Assembly: GCA_033782935.1 (NCBI GenBank)
Contig: JAWQEG010001359.1
Location: forward strand, 917,194-981,193
Direction: 5' to 3'
Length of the DNA: 64,000 bases
Source: Petrolisthes cinctipes
Taxonomy: Eukaryota > Arthropoda > Malacostraca > Decapoda > Porcellanidae
Shown here: in pieces, positions 1 through 10,297 of the stretch
How the letters are laid out: each line of letters opens with the position of its first letter
Numbering within the stretch: position 1 is the stretch's first letter
Position numbers and translations under genes: made by a program
The notes under the pieces: generated by a model
Seen by the model: only the letters and a program-made list of their open reading frames with translations
Told to the model about the DNA's origin: nothing
Database searches by the model: none

Positions 1-254
1 CTCGCAAATATTTCATTAGGAGGTTTCATAAACACTGCCTCGAGCACTTTTATAGACTCAGAATATCTCGTACACTCGCTGATATAGGAGAAAACAGGAG
101 ATACGTAATTGATGAGAAGTTTTAGCTTGGCGGAATCAGGCACCGCTTCTATAGTGTCGAGGAAGTTGGTGAATGTGTGGTACCAATCGGTCCACTGTTC
201 AGAGGTAGTGCCTTCTCTTCCTTCAAACTTCTCCGGGCGCAGGAACTTCTCCAT
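1..254 (-). pseudogene. Ty3/Gypsy gag N-terminal fragment, cut by the left window edge
   Basis: Read on the minus strand from ATG at 254-252, an open frame of 84 codons runs off the window edge. It contains the capsid-like pattern W..W...F.NF followed by LLINYVSP and KPPNEIFA. The same pattern with the same spacing occurs in the gag at 51144-51494, so this is the gag start of a related element. The protein would be the structural Gag that packages element RNA in cytoplasmic particles. No stop or frameshift is seen in the visible part; whether the element is intact cannot be judged because the rest is outside the window. Confidence 0.75.
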
Positions 255-272
255 CTCAGCTGAGCAGAGAAA

Positions 273-368
273 TGTTTAGTCCAATAAATTGTAGTGAAGT
301 AATCCAAGTATCACGTCTGGATGTAAGTAGAGTCTAACCTTCTTCTTAAGGCTTTATTGGACTAAACA
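273..368. repeat. 96-bp segment bounded by 16-bp perfect inverted repeats
   Basis: TGTTTAGTCCAATAAA at 273-288 is exactly repeated in inverse at 353-368, so the segment begins TG and ends CA. It sits 19 bases upstream of the gag start at 254. It may be the end of the LTR or leader of that element, a tiny TRIM-like LTR or a foldback MITE; the sequence does not decide. Confidence 0.55.
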
Positions 369-2003
369 GACAAGTGCGTATTGTGCGAGAGGCGAGTGAA
401 GAATGACCCTAGTGATACAGAAAGCAAGTCAGAGATAACCTTTCTAAAGAGTCATAGAACCAAATGAATTACACAATGAATAACACTCGAAACAATAAAC
501 GGGTCAAACACCATTAACTAGTTAATCCCAAATCGTTTAACAATTATAGGATCTTTCCAACTTATACTACACTTACCATCATATGTGACATCTATATCCA
601 GTAATCCACCATCTCCTGGGAATCGAAGTAGCTAATCTGCATAGTACAGTACTTCGTTACTTTTGCTACACTGTCCTCAAGTTATCTTATCAATCTCTAC
701 CTTACTCTGATCACCATTTTCACTTATAAAGAGCCTCTTCCTCTTCTTTGCACTTGATATGGGCGTATGCATGAGTACAGATATGGAGGTAGGGTAGTTA
801 TGGAGTGGGGTTGTTGTTGATGTTGTGGTGTGGCCACCGTGTGGGTTTGTTGTGGTTCAATCAGCTGATGGTGGTGGTTGCCAACGCTGCTATTTCACCT
901 ACCCCTTCTCCCTCTTTTTACTGCTTTCCTCCCCTTCTCCGAGCGAATGCAAGCTTTCATGGACTTCCTTAGCATCTTGAGTTCCTTGGCACCACAAAAC
1001 ACACGTAAAATGAAGTGTTGAAGCAGCACACGAGTTAGAGTTAGCGAGTCTAGCTACTCCTTTGCTGTGAGTGTCTGACTGTTTTTGCCTCTGCTGACTG
1101 TGGCTACACTGCCTCACACACACAAAGTTGCCACGTTCGACAATGCAGCTGCCATTTGTTCATGAAATAACCATAACAACAAGAAACATTGCACAAGAAT
1201 GAAAATATTATCATGTTATGTCGCACATAGTAGCGCCCATTGCGACGTAAATGATCGCTCATCGCTCCAGAAACCTTGATTTATAGCCAAATATACCACA
1301 GTAAAAGTTGTCAAATGATACTCCAACTTTGTTAGGGTGTTGAGGACAGTACTAGCTAGATTTTAGCCAAGTTACCAAAAACAAAAACAAAAAATTTTTT
1401 TACCTATTTTAAGCGGACCTTCGTCCTTCAGTAATATTGACACAGTAGCCATACTAACAGTGATATATTTTGTTAATAGGTAATGAGGCGTTCAGAGACA
1501 GACCACAAGAGGGAGGTGCCCTATATACCATAACCCCAAAAGTATGATTGTGTGTTCAATTATCACTGTAAATATTGTTAGTCAATTTGAATAATTAATT
1601 TAACCTTTCATGCCAAAGAATAAACATTCATACGAGTATTAAATGTTAAAACCAGCTTGTCTGAAACTCTCAAATGAATATATACTAAAATGAAGAGCCA
1701 TGGAGCTATGGATATTTAAGTTTTGGGTTGGATTCAGAGTCGGTAAAATTCATATAAATAAAACATCAGGTAATGATATGTATGAGTAAATCTATGAAGA
1801 AATATAATTTTTATTAATTCAGTTGGAGGCATAGTCGGCATTATGAAGCATCTGTGGTCGGAGTCGGATTTCACTAACAGTTCTGCATTGACAGTAAATA
1901 TGTGGTTACACCGAGGTGTTGTATACATCCCGGCTGTACTAAATCTGATGTTTTATTTATATGAATTCTTACTGGCAGACGTAAACTGAAATAATTATGA
2001 GGT
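369..2003. other. No gene recognised
   Basis: AT-rich DNA without a supported reading frame or recognisable mobile element. Short open frames on both strands here have no motif and look like chance. Confidence 0.5.
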
Positions 2004-2048
2004 AATATCGATCAAGATCTAGAATACCTAGATCTTGATATCGATATT
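2004..2048. repeat. Hairpin-forming palindrome
   Basis: Arms of about 19-21 bases (2004-2022 and 2028-2048), built around AAGATCTAG and CTAGATCTT, are complementary with one 2-nt bulge and a 5-base loop. Confidence 0.7.
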
Positions 2049-2134
2049 ATTTTGACACGGTTTTCAATGTTTGATAAACGCATATATAACAACAGATAAT
2101 ATGCAACGTCAAGGCTTTATACCAAACCTGATAA

Positions 2135-2136
<2 letters not shown>

Positions 2137-2168
<32 letters not shown>

Positions 2169-2231
2169 TATCAAGAGATAGAGAGAGAGAAACGAGGTGC
2201 TAGAGTGATTGTGTGTGTGTGTGTGTGTGTG
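2137..2231. repeat. TG microsatellite in two blocks
   Basis: (TG)n runs at about 2137-2168 and 2210-2231 flank a short GA-rich stretch. The second run abuts the truncated pol fragment directly. Confidence 0.9.
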
Positions 2232-3812
2232 CTTGTGAACAACTGAATCAGTCTCAACCGAAAATGAAACAAACATATGACTCCAGTACAGTGTCCCGAG
2301 AATTCATACCTGGGGATAATGTATTAGTTTTCATGGCAGTGTCTCAGAGTCCCCTGCAGGCAAAGTTCTGTGGTCCCTATCATGTTAAGAAGAAAATAGG
2401 TGAAGTCAATTATGTCATCTAAACTCCAGGAAAGCAAAAGAAAGAGAGATTGGTTCACATAAATCTCTCCTACCCTTGTGTACTGTTGTCTGCCTATTGA
2501 CTGACGCTACGGCGCAATGAATTAAAAAAAAAAAAAAAAATCTCTTAAAGCCCTACCACGCTAAAAAAGGAAACACTGTGTGTACTGTAGTGCAGTCGAG
2601 AGAGACACCCAGTGTAGATCCCGATTTCCCACCTGTTACTGGGATACCTCTAACTAACTCCAGGATGTTACTGGACATGACTCCTAAACTTATTCACCTT
2701 TCACAGCAGCAGATGAAGGATGTTTGTACTGTCTTGGAGGAGTTTGCCCAGCTTTTCGACGATGTTCCTCACCCCTGTACCTTGGTAACGCATGACGTGG
2801 TGTTGACAGACGACGCTCCACCCTTGAAACAGGCATGAATCAGAATGTGTCAAAGTAAGAGGGCAAGTCTTCAGAGGGAGGTGGAGTTCCTGCTGAACAA
2901 TGGTTTGGTTGTACCCAGTATGCAGTGCGTGGGCATCCCCTTGTGTTTTAATACCAAAGTCAGACGGTAGTCTCCGTTTATGTACGGATTATCGAAAGAT
3001 TAATTCTTTAACCAAGGCGGACTGTTTTCCGCTACCTGGAATTGATGATATAATTCACAGTATAGGTAAGTCAAAGTATGTGACTAAGATAGATTTGCTA
3101 AATGGATACTATCAAATTCCTCTCAGTGATAGAGCAAGAGAAATTTCAGCCTTTGTAACGCCTGATGGTTTATATGAATATAAGGTAACACCATTTGGCA
3201 TGCAGAATGCCTCTGCCACCTTTCAGAGGCTGATGAATGTCATAACTACCGGACTAGAGGGCGTTGATGCATACTTGGATGATTTGATAATATTTAGTGA
3301 CAAAGGGATATGCACATGACCCGACTGCGACGACTGTTTCATAGACTAGCTGAAGCCAGATTGACAGTAAATCTGGTCAAGAGCGAATTTGGACACGCAA
3401 GAATTACTTATTTGGGGCATGTGGTCGGACAGGGAGAAGTTTCACCAGTGATAGCAAAGGTGGAAGCCATACAAAACTTTCCTGTCACTTCTGATCGAAA
3501 TGCTGTCATGCGGTTCCTTGGTATGGCTGGATTTTATCGTCGATTTACTCTAAATTTTTCAGAAGTTGCAGCTCCATTGACAGACCTAGTGAGCCCCCAA
3601 AAGCGTTTCCTGTGGTCTCCAGAGTGCCAAGCAGCGTTTGATAGGGTATGTAGTCTTCTCTCCTCTGCCCCTATTCTTTAAGCACCCGACTACAGTAAGC
3701 CAGTCAGTATTCAAGTAGATGCCAGTGATGTGGGTGCTGGAGCTATTCTGTTGCAGCCTGGAGAGGAGGGAGAACTACACCCTGTGTGCTACATGTCTCT
3801 TAAGTTTTTCTT
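2232..3812 (+). pseudogene. Decayed Gmr1-like Ty3/Gypsy pol (integrase C-terminus then RT and start of RNase H)
   Basis: Order along the plus strand: an integrase C-terminal domain (2260-2500; motifs GDNVLV, AKFCGPY, NYVI, then HIN), then the pre-RT segment (2578-2900), then reverse transcriptase (2910-3680) with CTDYRKIN, KIDLLNGYYQIPL, the catalytic AYLDDLII, YLGHVVGQG and FLGMAGFYRRF, and the first RNase H aspartate in VDASDVGAGA. Integrase before RT is the opposite of normal Ty3/Gypsy order and matches the Gmr1 group. Damage seen: stops near 2421, 2836 and 3680 and frame changes near 2925 and 3303. Homology ends within RNase H near 3812; the catalytic core of integrase, protease, gag and LTRs are missing. 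It is a dead fragment. Confidence 0.85.
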
Positions 3813-4269
3813 CTTAATTTAAATTTTTGCCTATCACCCATTATGGGGTATTAAGGCATCAAACACTTTCATTAGATAATCAATATTAATAATAGTTGTA
3901 ATAATTGTAGTAGTAGTTGTTGTTGTTGTTGTTGTGGTCATCGGTGGTAGTGAACCTTTTTCGTTGTTGATGATGTTATTGTTGTTGTGGAGGCGGCGAA
4001 TGGTGTCTTCCTTACAGAAGGCTCAAACTACCTCCATTCCTTCCGGAACTGGAAGAATCGGGTGAAACTTGATGTTTTTCTGAAGGAGATAGAGGCGGGG
4101 TGAGGTGGACAGCTACCACCTCACTTCAACAAACTGCGACGGCTCCGATGTCTGACTGCTGTCCTTACTCCCTCTCCTCTTTCTCTTCCCCCTCCAGGGT
4201 TCACCCCGGTCCTCCAGTTCCGTCTCACTACCGGTGGTGGTGGTGGTGCTTTCACCGTCATCTTCCGTT
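3813..4269. other. Spacer with short GTT/GTA runs; possible upstream exon
   Basis: Contains trinucleotide runs at 3905-3935. From 4019 a CAG acceptor-like site is followed by a short open stretch containing FRNWKNRVKLDVFLKEIEA; this could be an N-terminal exon of the SWIM-domain gene downstream, but nothing confirms it. Confidence 0.3.
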
Positions 4270-4752
4270 GTGGCGCAGGCAGTGGTGACGGTGGTGGTGG
4301 TGGCAGTGACGGTGGTGGTTGTGGTGGCAGTGACGGTGGTGGTTGTGGCAGTGATGGTGGTGGTGGTGGCAGTGACGGTGGTGGTGGCAGTGACGGTAGT
4401 AGTGGTGACAGTGACGGTAGTGGTGGTGGCAGTGACGGTGGTGGTGGTGGTGGCAGTGACGGTGGTGGTGGTGGCAGTGACGGTGGTGGTGGTGGCAGTG
4501 ACGGTGGTGGTTGTGGCTGTGACGGTGGTTGTGGTGGTGGCAGTGACGGTGGTGGTGGTGGTGGCAGTGACGGTGGTGGTGGTGGAAGTGACGGTGGTGG
4601 TGGTGGTGGCAGTGACGGTGGTGGTGGTAGCAGTGACGGTGGTGGTGGTGGCAGTGACGGTGGTGGTGGTGGCAATGACGGTGGTGGTGGTGGCAGTGAC
4701 GGTGGTGGTGGTGGCAGTGACGGTGGTGGTGGTGGCAGTGACGGTGGTGGTG
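4270..4752. repeat. GGT-rich minisatellite, 18-21 bp unit
   Basis: About 23 copies of a unit of the form GGTGGTGGTGGTGGCAGTGAC with 3-base length steps. Because the unit length is a multiple of three, several frames stay open throughout: Val/Ala/Thr and Gly/Ser/Asp repeats on the plus strand, Pro/Ser/Leu and His/Arg/Cys repeats on the minus strand. It ends 190 bases before the first confident exon of the SWIM-domain gene. Confidence 0.95.
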
Positions 4753-4938
4753 TTCTGTTAATCTTGTGTTGTACATTTAGCTGATAATTATAGAGCATAT
4801 GCCTCTGCTTAATGATTCAACCTCTATGTATATTCTGTGAATATACAGCCGTCACTTATTATTTCGTGTTTTGGAGCACCTAGTATTAATGTGAGGTATG
4901 CATTGCGTTATTCCGGTGTCCATTCTGCTTTGTTACAG

Positions 4939-5135
4939 GTGCCCTGTGACGATGGATGTCAACATTCGGTCCATTACTAAAGACGAAGTGAAGAAAGACA
5001 GACTGATGGAAAAGTATCCATGCTTCGTTACAATGAAGGGTGTTCACAATCACCCTCGCCAGTCTACAGAAGCCCTCAATCAACTTAGGGTACTTCCGGA
5101 AACGAAGAACACTTTCATTACGTACTTTGAGCAAG
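4939..5135 (+). CDS. Exon A: FAR1/FLYWCH-like zinc-binding end
   Basis: Bounded by TTACAG at 4933-4938 and AG|GTAAC at 5136. It gives 65 codons with RCPVTMDV at the start, KYPCFVTMKGVHNHP (the two histidines being the likely last zinc ligands) and ALNQLRVLPETK. Phase-1 at both ends joins cleanly to exon B. Matching cysteines must lie in an unseen upstream exon. Confidence 0.7.
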
Positions 5136-5371
5136 GTAACTAGGCAAAAATATATGTGTGAACATTTAACTGCGGTGCTCAACTCTGAAACCTCAATTGT
5201 CGAAACAAAACTGTCCTAATGCATTACTTATTGAAAAATATCGTATCTCCGATAAGTGCTGATGACTACAATACATATTTGTGTAAACCTGAATTACATA
5301 ATTAGATTATTCATGTGTGTGTGCCACTGTGTCATTGCCTAATTCTGATACATTTACTTTTATATTTGCAG

Positions 5372-5758
5372 GAATGACCGTACCTCAGGCTGGAAGATAT
5401 CACATAATGAAATTGGGGTTGTGTGATGACTTAAGCGGACAGGCAAATCATGGTATAAACCCATCGCCCCGTGCTATCAAGTACATGAGGACGCAATGGC
5501 TCAAGAGGCAGCATGGTGGATTCGATAATTTATCCATGGCAGAGTTCATTAGAAAGTATGCCGCAAAAAACCCAGAAGTTACTATACTACAGAACGTCGA
5601 GAAGAGAGAAGCTGGAGAAATCGTCTTCGTGGATGGTACAGTATGCATTGATCACCTCACTACATCATTGATCCCATTTCTCTGTGCTGGACCAGCTGGA
5701 GCTGCTGCTCTTGCTTTGCTGTTTACATCCAGCGTAGACGAAGTATCACTAAAGAAAG
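5372..5758 (+). CDS. Exon B: first part of MULE transposase domain
   Basis: Acceptor TTTGCAG at 5365-5371, donor GTGAAC at 5759. Codes for 128 residues beginning MTVPQAGRYH; VFVDGTVCIDH is the candidate for the first catalytic acidic motif. It is followed by a hydrophobic stretch and LLFTSSVDEVSLKK, which continues into exon C in phase. Confidence 0.7.
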
Positions 5759-5806
5759 GTGAACCTGATATTTCCTGTACATTTTTCAACCCAACACAAT
5801 TATGTA

Positions 5807-6024
5807 TAGTCCCCGACAAAAACAGACGCCCCTCTCCTTGACTCATACGAAACCCGCTGCCATTGTTTTAGTGTTGGGGAAGGAGGAAGGCAGATGGGTT
5901 CATGAGTGGAGGCACAGTTGGTTTTAAAGTAATTATATGAAAATAATCATAGTATGGAAACAAAAGCTTGTGCTTCTGGTTCAGTGTACCTCAAGCAGAG
6001 GGGCGTCGGTTTTATCGGGTAGTG
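5807..6024. mobile_element. MITE with about 30-bp TIRs in intron B-C
   Basis: The end pattern CCCGA.AAAAC..ACGCCCCTCT at 5811-5839 recurs inverted at 5999-6020. A TA flanks each end, as in Tc1/mariner-type MITEs. No coding capacity in about 218 bp. Confidence 0.65.
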
Positions 6025-6177
6025 TATACTATCATTAATGTGTATGTGAGAGAGTGAAAGACAGGTTTACATAATTCAGCTGGAAATTGGGGTAATAGTA
6101 TAGAGCTCTGTTTGTGTACAATCGCTACTACTGGATGTATCCGATATATTTTTTAACCACTTTTGATCTCATTACAG

Positions 6178-6512
6178 GTTTTGATATGGTGAAAAGATCT
6201 GTTGGGGAAAAAGCATTCTATGGGAAGCAATCTCCAGAAGCTTTCATGACCGACAACTGCAACGCATTGAAGGGAGCACTAGCTGTAACCTGGCTGGCCT
6301 GCAGCTCGACAGTTTCTTAGTATTTTTCATTTCCTTCAGCAAGTGTGGCAATGGCTACTGGACCTCAAACATGGCATAAGGAAAGAGGATCGCCAGGAGC
6401 TGATGGCTTCAGTGAAGTGCCTCGTTTATGCATCATCGAAGGATGATTTTTTCAAAGCTTGGCAAAAATTCAAAGATAATCCTCTTTCACAGACATACAC
6501 TAACTTCAGCAG
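6178..6512 (+). CDS. Exon C: MULE domain with 4-bp frameshifting duplication
   Basis: Acceptor CATTACAG at 6170-6177, donor GTAATT at 6513. It begins GFDMVKRSVGEKAFYGKQ and has FMTDNCNALKGAL. At 6290-6297 CTGG is present twice in tandem; without one copy the frame would run on as PAARQFLSIFHFLQQ and VWQWLLDLKHGI, which is the family pattern. As it stands the frame meets TAG soon after. Confidence 0.75.
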
Positions 6513-6629
6513 GTAATTTTACATACCGTTCATTCGCTACAAGAACATAAGAGGAAAAAACAAACAGAGAATAACGAAGATAGCGGTACTAATATTATTT
6601 ATCGAGTCTGTAATATTAATACTGACTAT

Positions 6630-6690
6630 TCATAATTATAATAATAATTATTATTATTATGATTATTATGATTATTATTATTATTATTAT

Positions 6691-6761
<71 letters not shown>

Positions 6762-6842
6762 CGGTAGTAATCTTTCATTACTACTACTGCTACTACTACT
6801 ACTACTAATAATAATAATAATTATTATTATTATAATAGCAGT
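6630..6842. repeat. Compound TTA/TAG/CTA microsatellite
   Basis: (TTA)n then a long (TAG)n at about 6690-6760, then (CTA)n and (TTA)n. The TAG and CTA tracts are mutually complementary and could form one long hairpin inside an intron. Confidence 0.95.
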
Positions 6843-6970
6843 AGTAATTGTATCACCTTGATCATCATCATCACTTCAGATTACTGATACGGAATACACA
6901 TTCAAATAGTTAATTGTTTTGTAATTTTCGGTTAATCAAACTATTGATATATTATTTGTTTGCGTTTCAG

Positions 6971-7104
6971 CTATCTCCTTCACTAATGGAAAGGAGGGAA
7001 GAGTGGGGTATTGCCTTCAGGGCTAGTGTGATGCTGCGGGGTCATCACACCAACAATTACTGCGAGGCAACCATGTGCATCATTAAGGAAGTTGTTCTGA
7101 ATAG
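6971..7104 (+). CDS. Exon D: short exon with RGHHTNNYCEA
   Basis: Preceded by GCGTTTCAG. Codes for MERREEWGIAFRASV and RGHHTNNYCEATMCIIKEVV. The phase left by exon C does not fit a start at 6971; the AG at 6992-6993 would fit, at the cost of a weaker acceptor. The donor G|GTA at 7105 is directly abutted by a MITE whose target TA is part of the donor. Confidence 0.65.
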
Positions 7105-7107
7105 GTA

Positions 7108-7425
7108 CAGTCACTCATAAAAGTAAAGACCCCCCCCCCCCCAGGCAAGACACCTTTTAACTCGTGTGATATCGGTTCTGGTAACATTGTATCTGACGTC
7201 AGAGGTGGTGGTGGTGGTGGGTGGTGTTTGGAGGAAGGCTGGTTTGCTCGAAACATTATCCCAACTCATGCTTCGTCTCATCTACCTTTAGTTCCAAGTG
7301 AGTCGAGCAGATCAACTTCATCTCTCAAGCGCCATCACTGACGTCACGTACACTGTTACCAGAACCGTTATCACAAGTATAAGAAGATGACTGGCCTGGG
7401 GGGTCTTAATTTTTATGAGTGACTG
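7108..7425. mobile_element. Tc1/mariner-type MITE with about 90-bp TIRs
   Basis: Begins CAGTCACTCATAAAA and ends with its inverse, flanked by TA at 7106-7107 and 7426-7427. The TIRs extend about 90 bp, past GACCCCCC and GGTTCTGGTAACA to TGACGTCA. A C-run lies in the left arm and a GGT run in the middle. No transposase frame. Confidence 0.88.
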
Positions 7426-7787
7426 TACGTATCTTATCCTCAATATTGGCTTTTGTATACGTTGGTACACACTGAGGTTTAATAAGAACACATACATAAC
7501 ATATACATACATCTAGTGAAGTGAAAAGGATTTCGCAAATCTTCCTCTTTAACATAATAATTCTTATCTCCGATGACAGTGTTTTATACTTTGTCTTGCT
7601 TTTGTTTGGTTTTATATAAATGTAAAAGAGTTTTTGCTTGGTCCGCACTTTTAGATATAATATTTAAACCGGAAGTTAAAATTAGACAAAATAACTCAGA
7701 CCATGCTTACAGGAACAGTGTGTCCAATTAAAGATGTCAGTGCGAGTGCGTATGTGTGTACTTATGTGTCACTTTTTTTTTTTTCAG

Positions 7788-8718
7788 ATGCAAGACATAC
7801 AACACGATTCAGCTGATGATTTTCAAGGGTGAAATATTTGATGGCTATAATATTATGAAGAAGAGACTTGTAGACGTTGCACTTGGGAGGCGGAGAACAA
7901 AGAACATGAGTCTGGCCACACTCTCCTTAAAAGTAGTAACTCCCCTAGGCAGCGGAAAATACAAGGTCAAGAGCCAGTCTACTGCTTCACTGCAGTATAC
8001 TGTCCACATGGAAACTGGCTTCTGCGAATGCAATGTATGGGAGAATGGCTCGCTGTGTAAACACCAAGCTGCCTGCATGACCGTCTCGCCCCAAGTGTTT
8101 ACTGCTACAAACGAAAATAGGTGGTGGCTGGCGTCAGTGGCAGTGGGCGACGATAAAACCCCCCCAGAAAGTTTTTTCATGGGGTTGTTGGAGCCACAGC
8201 TGAGGGTAGAGGAAGAAAACCTTTGTGCTGCTGCAGCTCCGGAGTGCCAGACATACAGTCAAAATCAAGCAATGTTGGATTGTCCTTCTACAGCTCCGGA
8301 GTGCGAGGCACAGAACCAACCAATTTTGGAAGAGGCCGAGACAAGTGAGGATTATCGTGCAGATATATCAGAATTCGTCACAGCTATTCAAACAGTGAAT
8401 GGAAAATACGGAAACGCAGAAACTGAGGCAGCCCTGAAGACAGCAGTTAAAAGACTGTAAAAAATAATAAGTGCCAACATGGTGAACAGTGTATTGTACA
8501 ACATAGGTAGCGACGTCTGCACCACTACAGCTGGAGCTGGCCGAGGAAAAATTCGGTGCCAGCCAACATCTATTTCACGACGTGGGCCACGAAAACCTTT
8601 TGGAAAAGGACGCCGACCCAGCCATTTGGTAAATGCCAAATTGAAGCGGCCACGAAATCTGTTCGCAAACATTGCTGCCAATGTGGCCAATGGCAAATCA
8701 CATGGAAATGGCCATTGA
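7788..8718 (+). CDS. Exon E: SWIM zinc finger and basic tail, with in-frame TAA
   Basis: Acceptor after a T-rich tract, TTTTCAG at 7781-7787, phase compatible with exon D. It codes for KTYNTIQLMIFKGEIFDGY, then the SWIM finger (CECNVWENGSLCKHQAACM at about 8026-8082), an acidic/Gln-rich linker with two APEC repeats, and TAA at 8458-8460. The same frame continues without interruption to TGA at 8716-8718, coding for a basic segment with RCQPTSISRRGPRKPFGKGRR, which is the normal C-terminus of this family. Confidence 0.75.
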
Positions 8719-8751
8719 AATATTGTATCTACTTGTAATAAGTTCAAGCTT

Positions 8752-8757
8752 AATAAA
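8752..8757 (+). promoter_or_regulatory. AATAAA polyadenylation signal
   Basis: AATAAA 34 bases after the TGA that ends the SWIM gene's tail; position is right for its mRNA 3' end. Confidence 0.5.
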
Positions 8758-8759
8758 TG

Positions 8760-9240
8760 TGTGTTTATCCTTTTAAGAAACCATTTACTAATTTCCAAAC
8801 AATCTAATCTGCGTGGCCATAAAAATATTGTACTTACCTATAATTAGTGCATGCATGCATCATGAGTAATGAATATATGTATTTTTTAAGAAGCTAAATG
8901 AGAGAGGAATTCACCCCATTCTTGGGAGGATTAAAACAGGTGCTCTACAAAGCTTTAAGTCAGTTCCTCACCTCGCATCATGACCCCCTGCACCCTTCCA
9001 TTTCAATTTTCACCCTTTTTCCCTTTAACATTCGCCAAAGCCAAAATATCAATACCAGTGCTGCCCACGTGGTGTGTTGCTTTGTGTGGTTGCATATTTA
9101 TTATACTCGGAAGTACTGGGCATGTACACATGGCGTTCAAGTACAAACAGGCCTACAAGTACTAAGTATTCTTCACACTCCGAGTACATGGAATTGTGTA
9201 TGTGAGTACGAGTGTAAGAGTACATTTACAGTCTCCAAAA
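8760..9240. other. No gene recognised
   Basis: Open frames here have no motif. A GCATGCATGCAT run lies at about 8850. Confidence 0.4.
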
Positions 9241-9249
9241 ACTATCGGC

Positions 9250-9376
9250 ATATTTTAGGAGATGTTGCACCATTGTGATTATTTACCTCTAAAAAAACTA
9301 CATGTTTGAGATGGAGTAAGAGTGGCGATTGAAGTGGACTTTATTGACAATGGTGCCATTATCTCCTAAAACGTGC
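9250..9376. repeat. Small inverted-repeat element
   Basis: TTTTAGGAGAT...GCACCATTGT at 9252-9280 is inverted at 9345-9372. Arms of about 27 bases with a few mismatches; probably a MITE remnant. Confidence 0.5.
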
Positions 9377-9428
9377 AAGCACTGTAACACGCGGCAGTGC
9401 TGACGAGTGTACATTGCCAAGGAAAACC

Positions 9429-9596
9429 ACACACACACACACACACCTCTACATGATAATTATTTAGCCTTACCCCTTCCCCACAATTATCACCTGACTC
9501 TCCATGATATGACCTTACCCTACCTGACACCCCACCCAACGATTTCCAAAGTTCCCTCCCTACTTCACCACACACACACACACACACATACACATA
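9429..9596. repeat. CA microsatellites
   Basis: (CA)n blocks at about 9429-9448 and 9571-9592, separated by pyrimidine-rich unique DNA. Confidence 0.9.
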
Positions 9597-9680
9597 CAAA
9601 CTTATCTATTCTTACCATGTATATATGTGAAGACTGAAGATGTAAGTGTATGTATATAATATGTATATAATATATATAGT

Positions 9681-9821
9681 TTACTTTAAGAGATGCTTCC
9701 GTTGTAATTCCCATCCATGAATAATCACCAATTTATTATGTATTGTGTACTTTAAGAGATGTTTCAATTGTAATTGTAATTCCCATTCATTATTAATCAC
9801 TAATTTATTATGTATTTTCAG
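9681..9821. repeat. Two tandem copies of a 67-70 bp repeat
   Basis: TACTTTAAGAGATG starts both copies (about 9681 and 9749); each ends with CACTAATTTATTATGTATT-like sequence. The second copy has an extra TTGTAA. Confidence 0.85.
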
Positions 9822-9848
9822 CTCTTTGGCTGCCAAATCAACAAATCG

Positions 9849-10110
9849 TTTATTATTATTATTATTATTATTATTGTGCAGACCATATGGAGCAGTGTGT
9901 AAACGAGTTGCGATGTTTAAACAAGTTACCCCTTCAAATCGTCTGGACCAGCCCTTTTCACCATTGGTGCGGGAGTGGAGTACAGTTGGGCAATATGCTA
10001 ACCGGCGACTAGGGTGGGCCGGAGGCAGGGATGGTGGTGCGTCTGCTCTGCTCCTCCCTCGTGCCTTCTTGCTGCCTTGTTTCTTGGTGGTGGTGGTGGT
10101 GGTGGTGGTA
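9849..10110. repeat. TTA and GGT microsatellites with spacer
   Basis: (TTA)n at 9849-9876 and (GGT)n at 10086-10108. The 200-base GC-richer spacer has no recognised content. Confidence 0.85.
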
Positions 10111-10297
10111 GTCAAGACCAATAACACTAATAGGTCCTGTCAGCCAGTGGTACTGCGCAGATATAGTGACGTCATGGAGTGGTGGACTTCACTCCCCATT
10201 CTCTCTCCATTTCCCCCCCACAACCCCCCAGCCTCTGCCCCAACCATGGAGGTAGTATAGGGGGTTATAGGAGGTATTATAGGGGGGTAGTATAGGG

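Larger units (their letters stand above)
4939..8718 (+). pseudogene. Spliced MULE/FAR1-type transposase-like gene with SWIM zinc finger (damaged)
   Basis: Five exons with GT/AG borders are inferred: 4939-5135, 5372-5758, 6178-6512, about 6971/6994-7104 and 7788-8460 with an in-frame tail to 8718. Domain order is a FAR1/FLYWCH-like region ending HNHP, a MULE-type DDE catalytic region (VFVDGT and FMTDN as candidate acidic motifs), an RGHHTNNYCEA motif, a SWIM finger (CEC..8..CKH) and a basic tail. MULE proteins bind and cut transposon ends in the nucleus; intron-rich copies are often domesticated, with DNA-binding roles. Lesions: tandem CTGG duplication at 6290-6297, ambiguous phase at the third intron, TAA at 8458-8460. 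The N-terminus is not identified. It could be a recent pseudogene or an assembly-error-hit gene. Confidence 0.75.

Noticed and set aside
4121..4798. Long open frames over the GGT minisatellite coding for Pro-rich, His-rich or Val-rich proteins
   Set aside because: They arise because the repeat unit is a multiple of three bases; five overlapping frames on both strands are open at once, so openness carries no coding evidence.
8898..9278. 126-residue open frame
   Set aside because: No recognisable domain, no splice context and overlapping frames; treated as chance.
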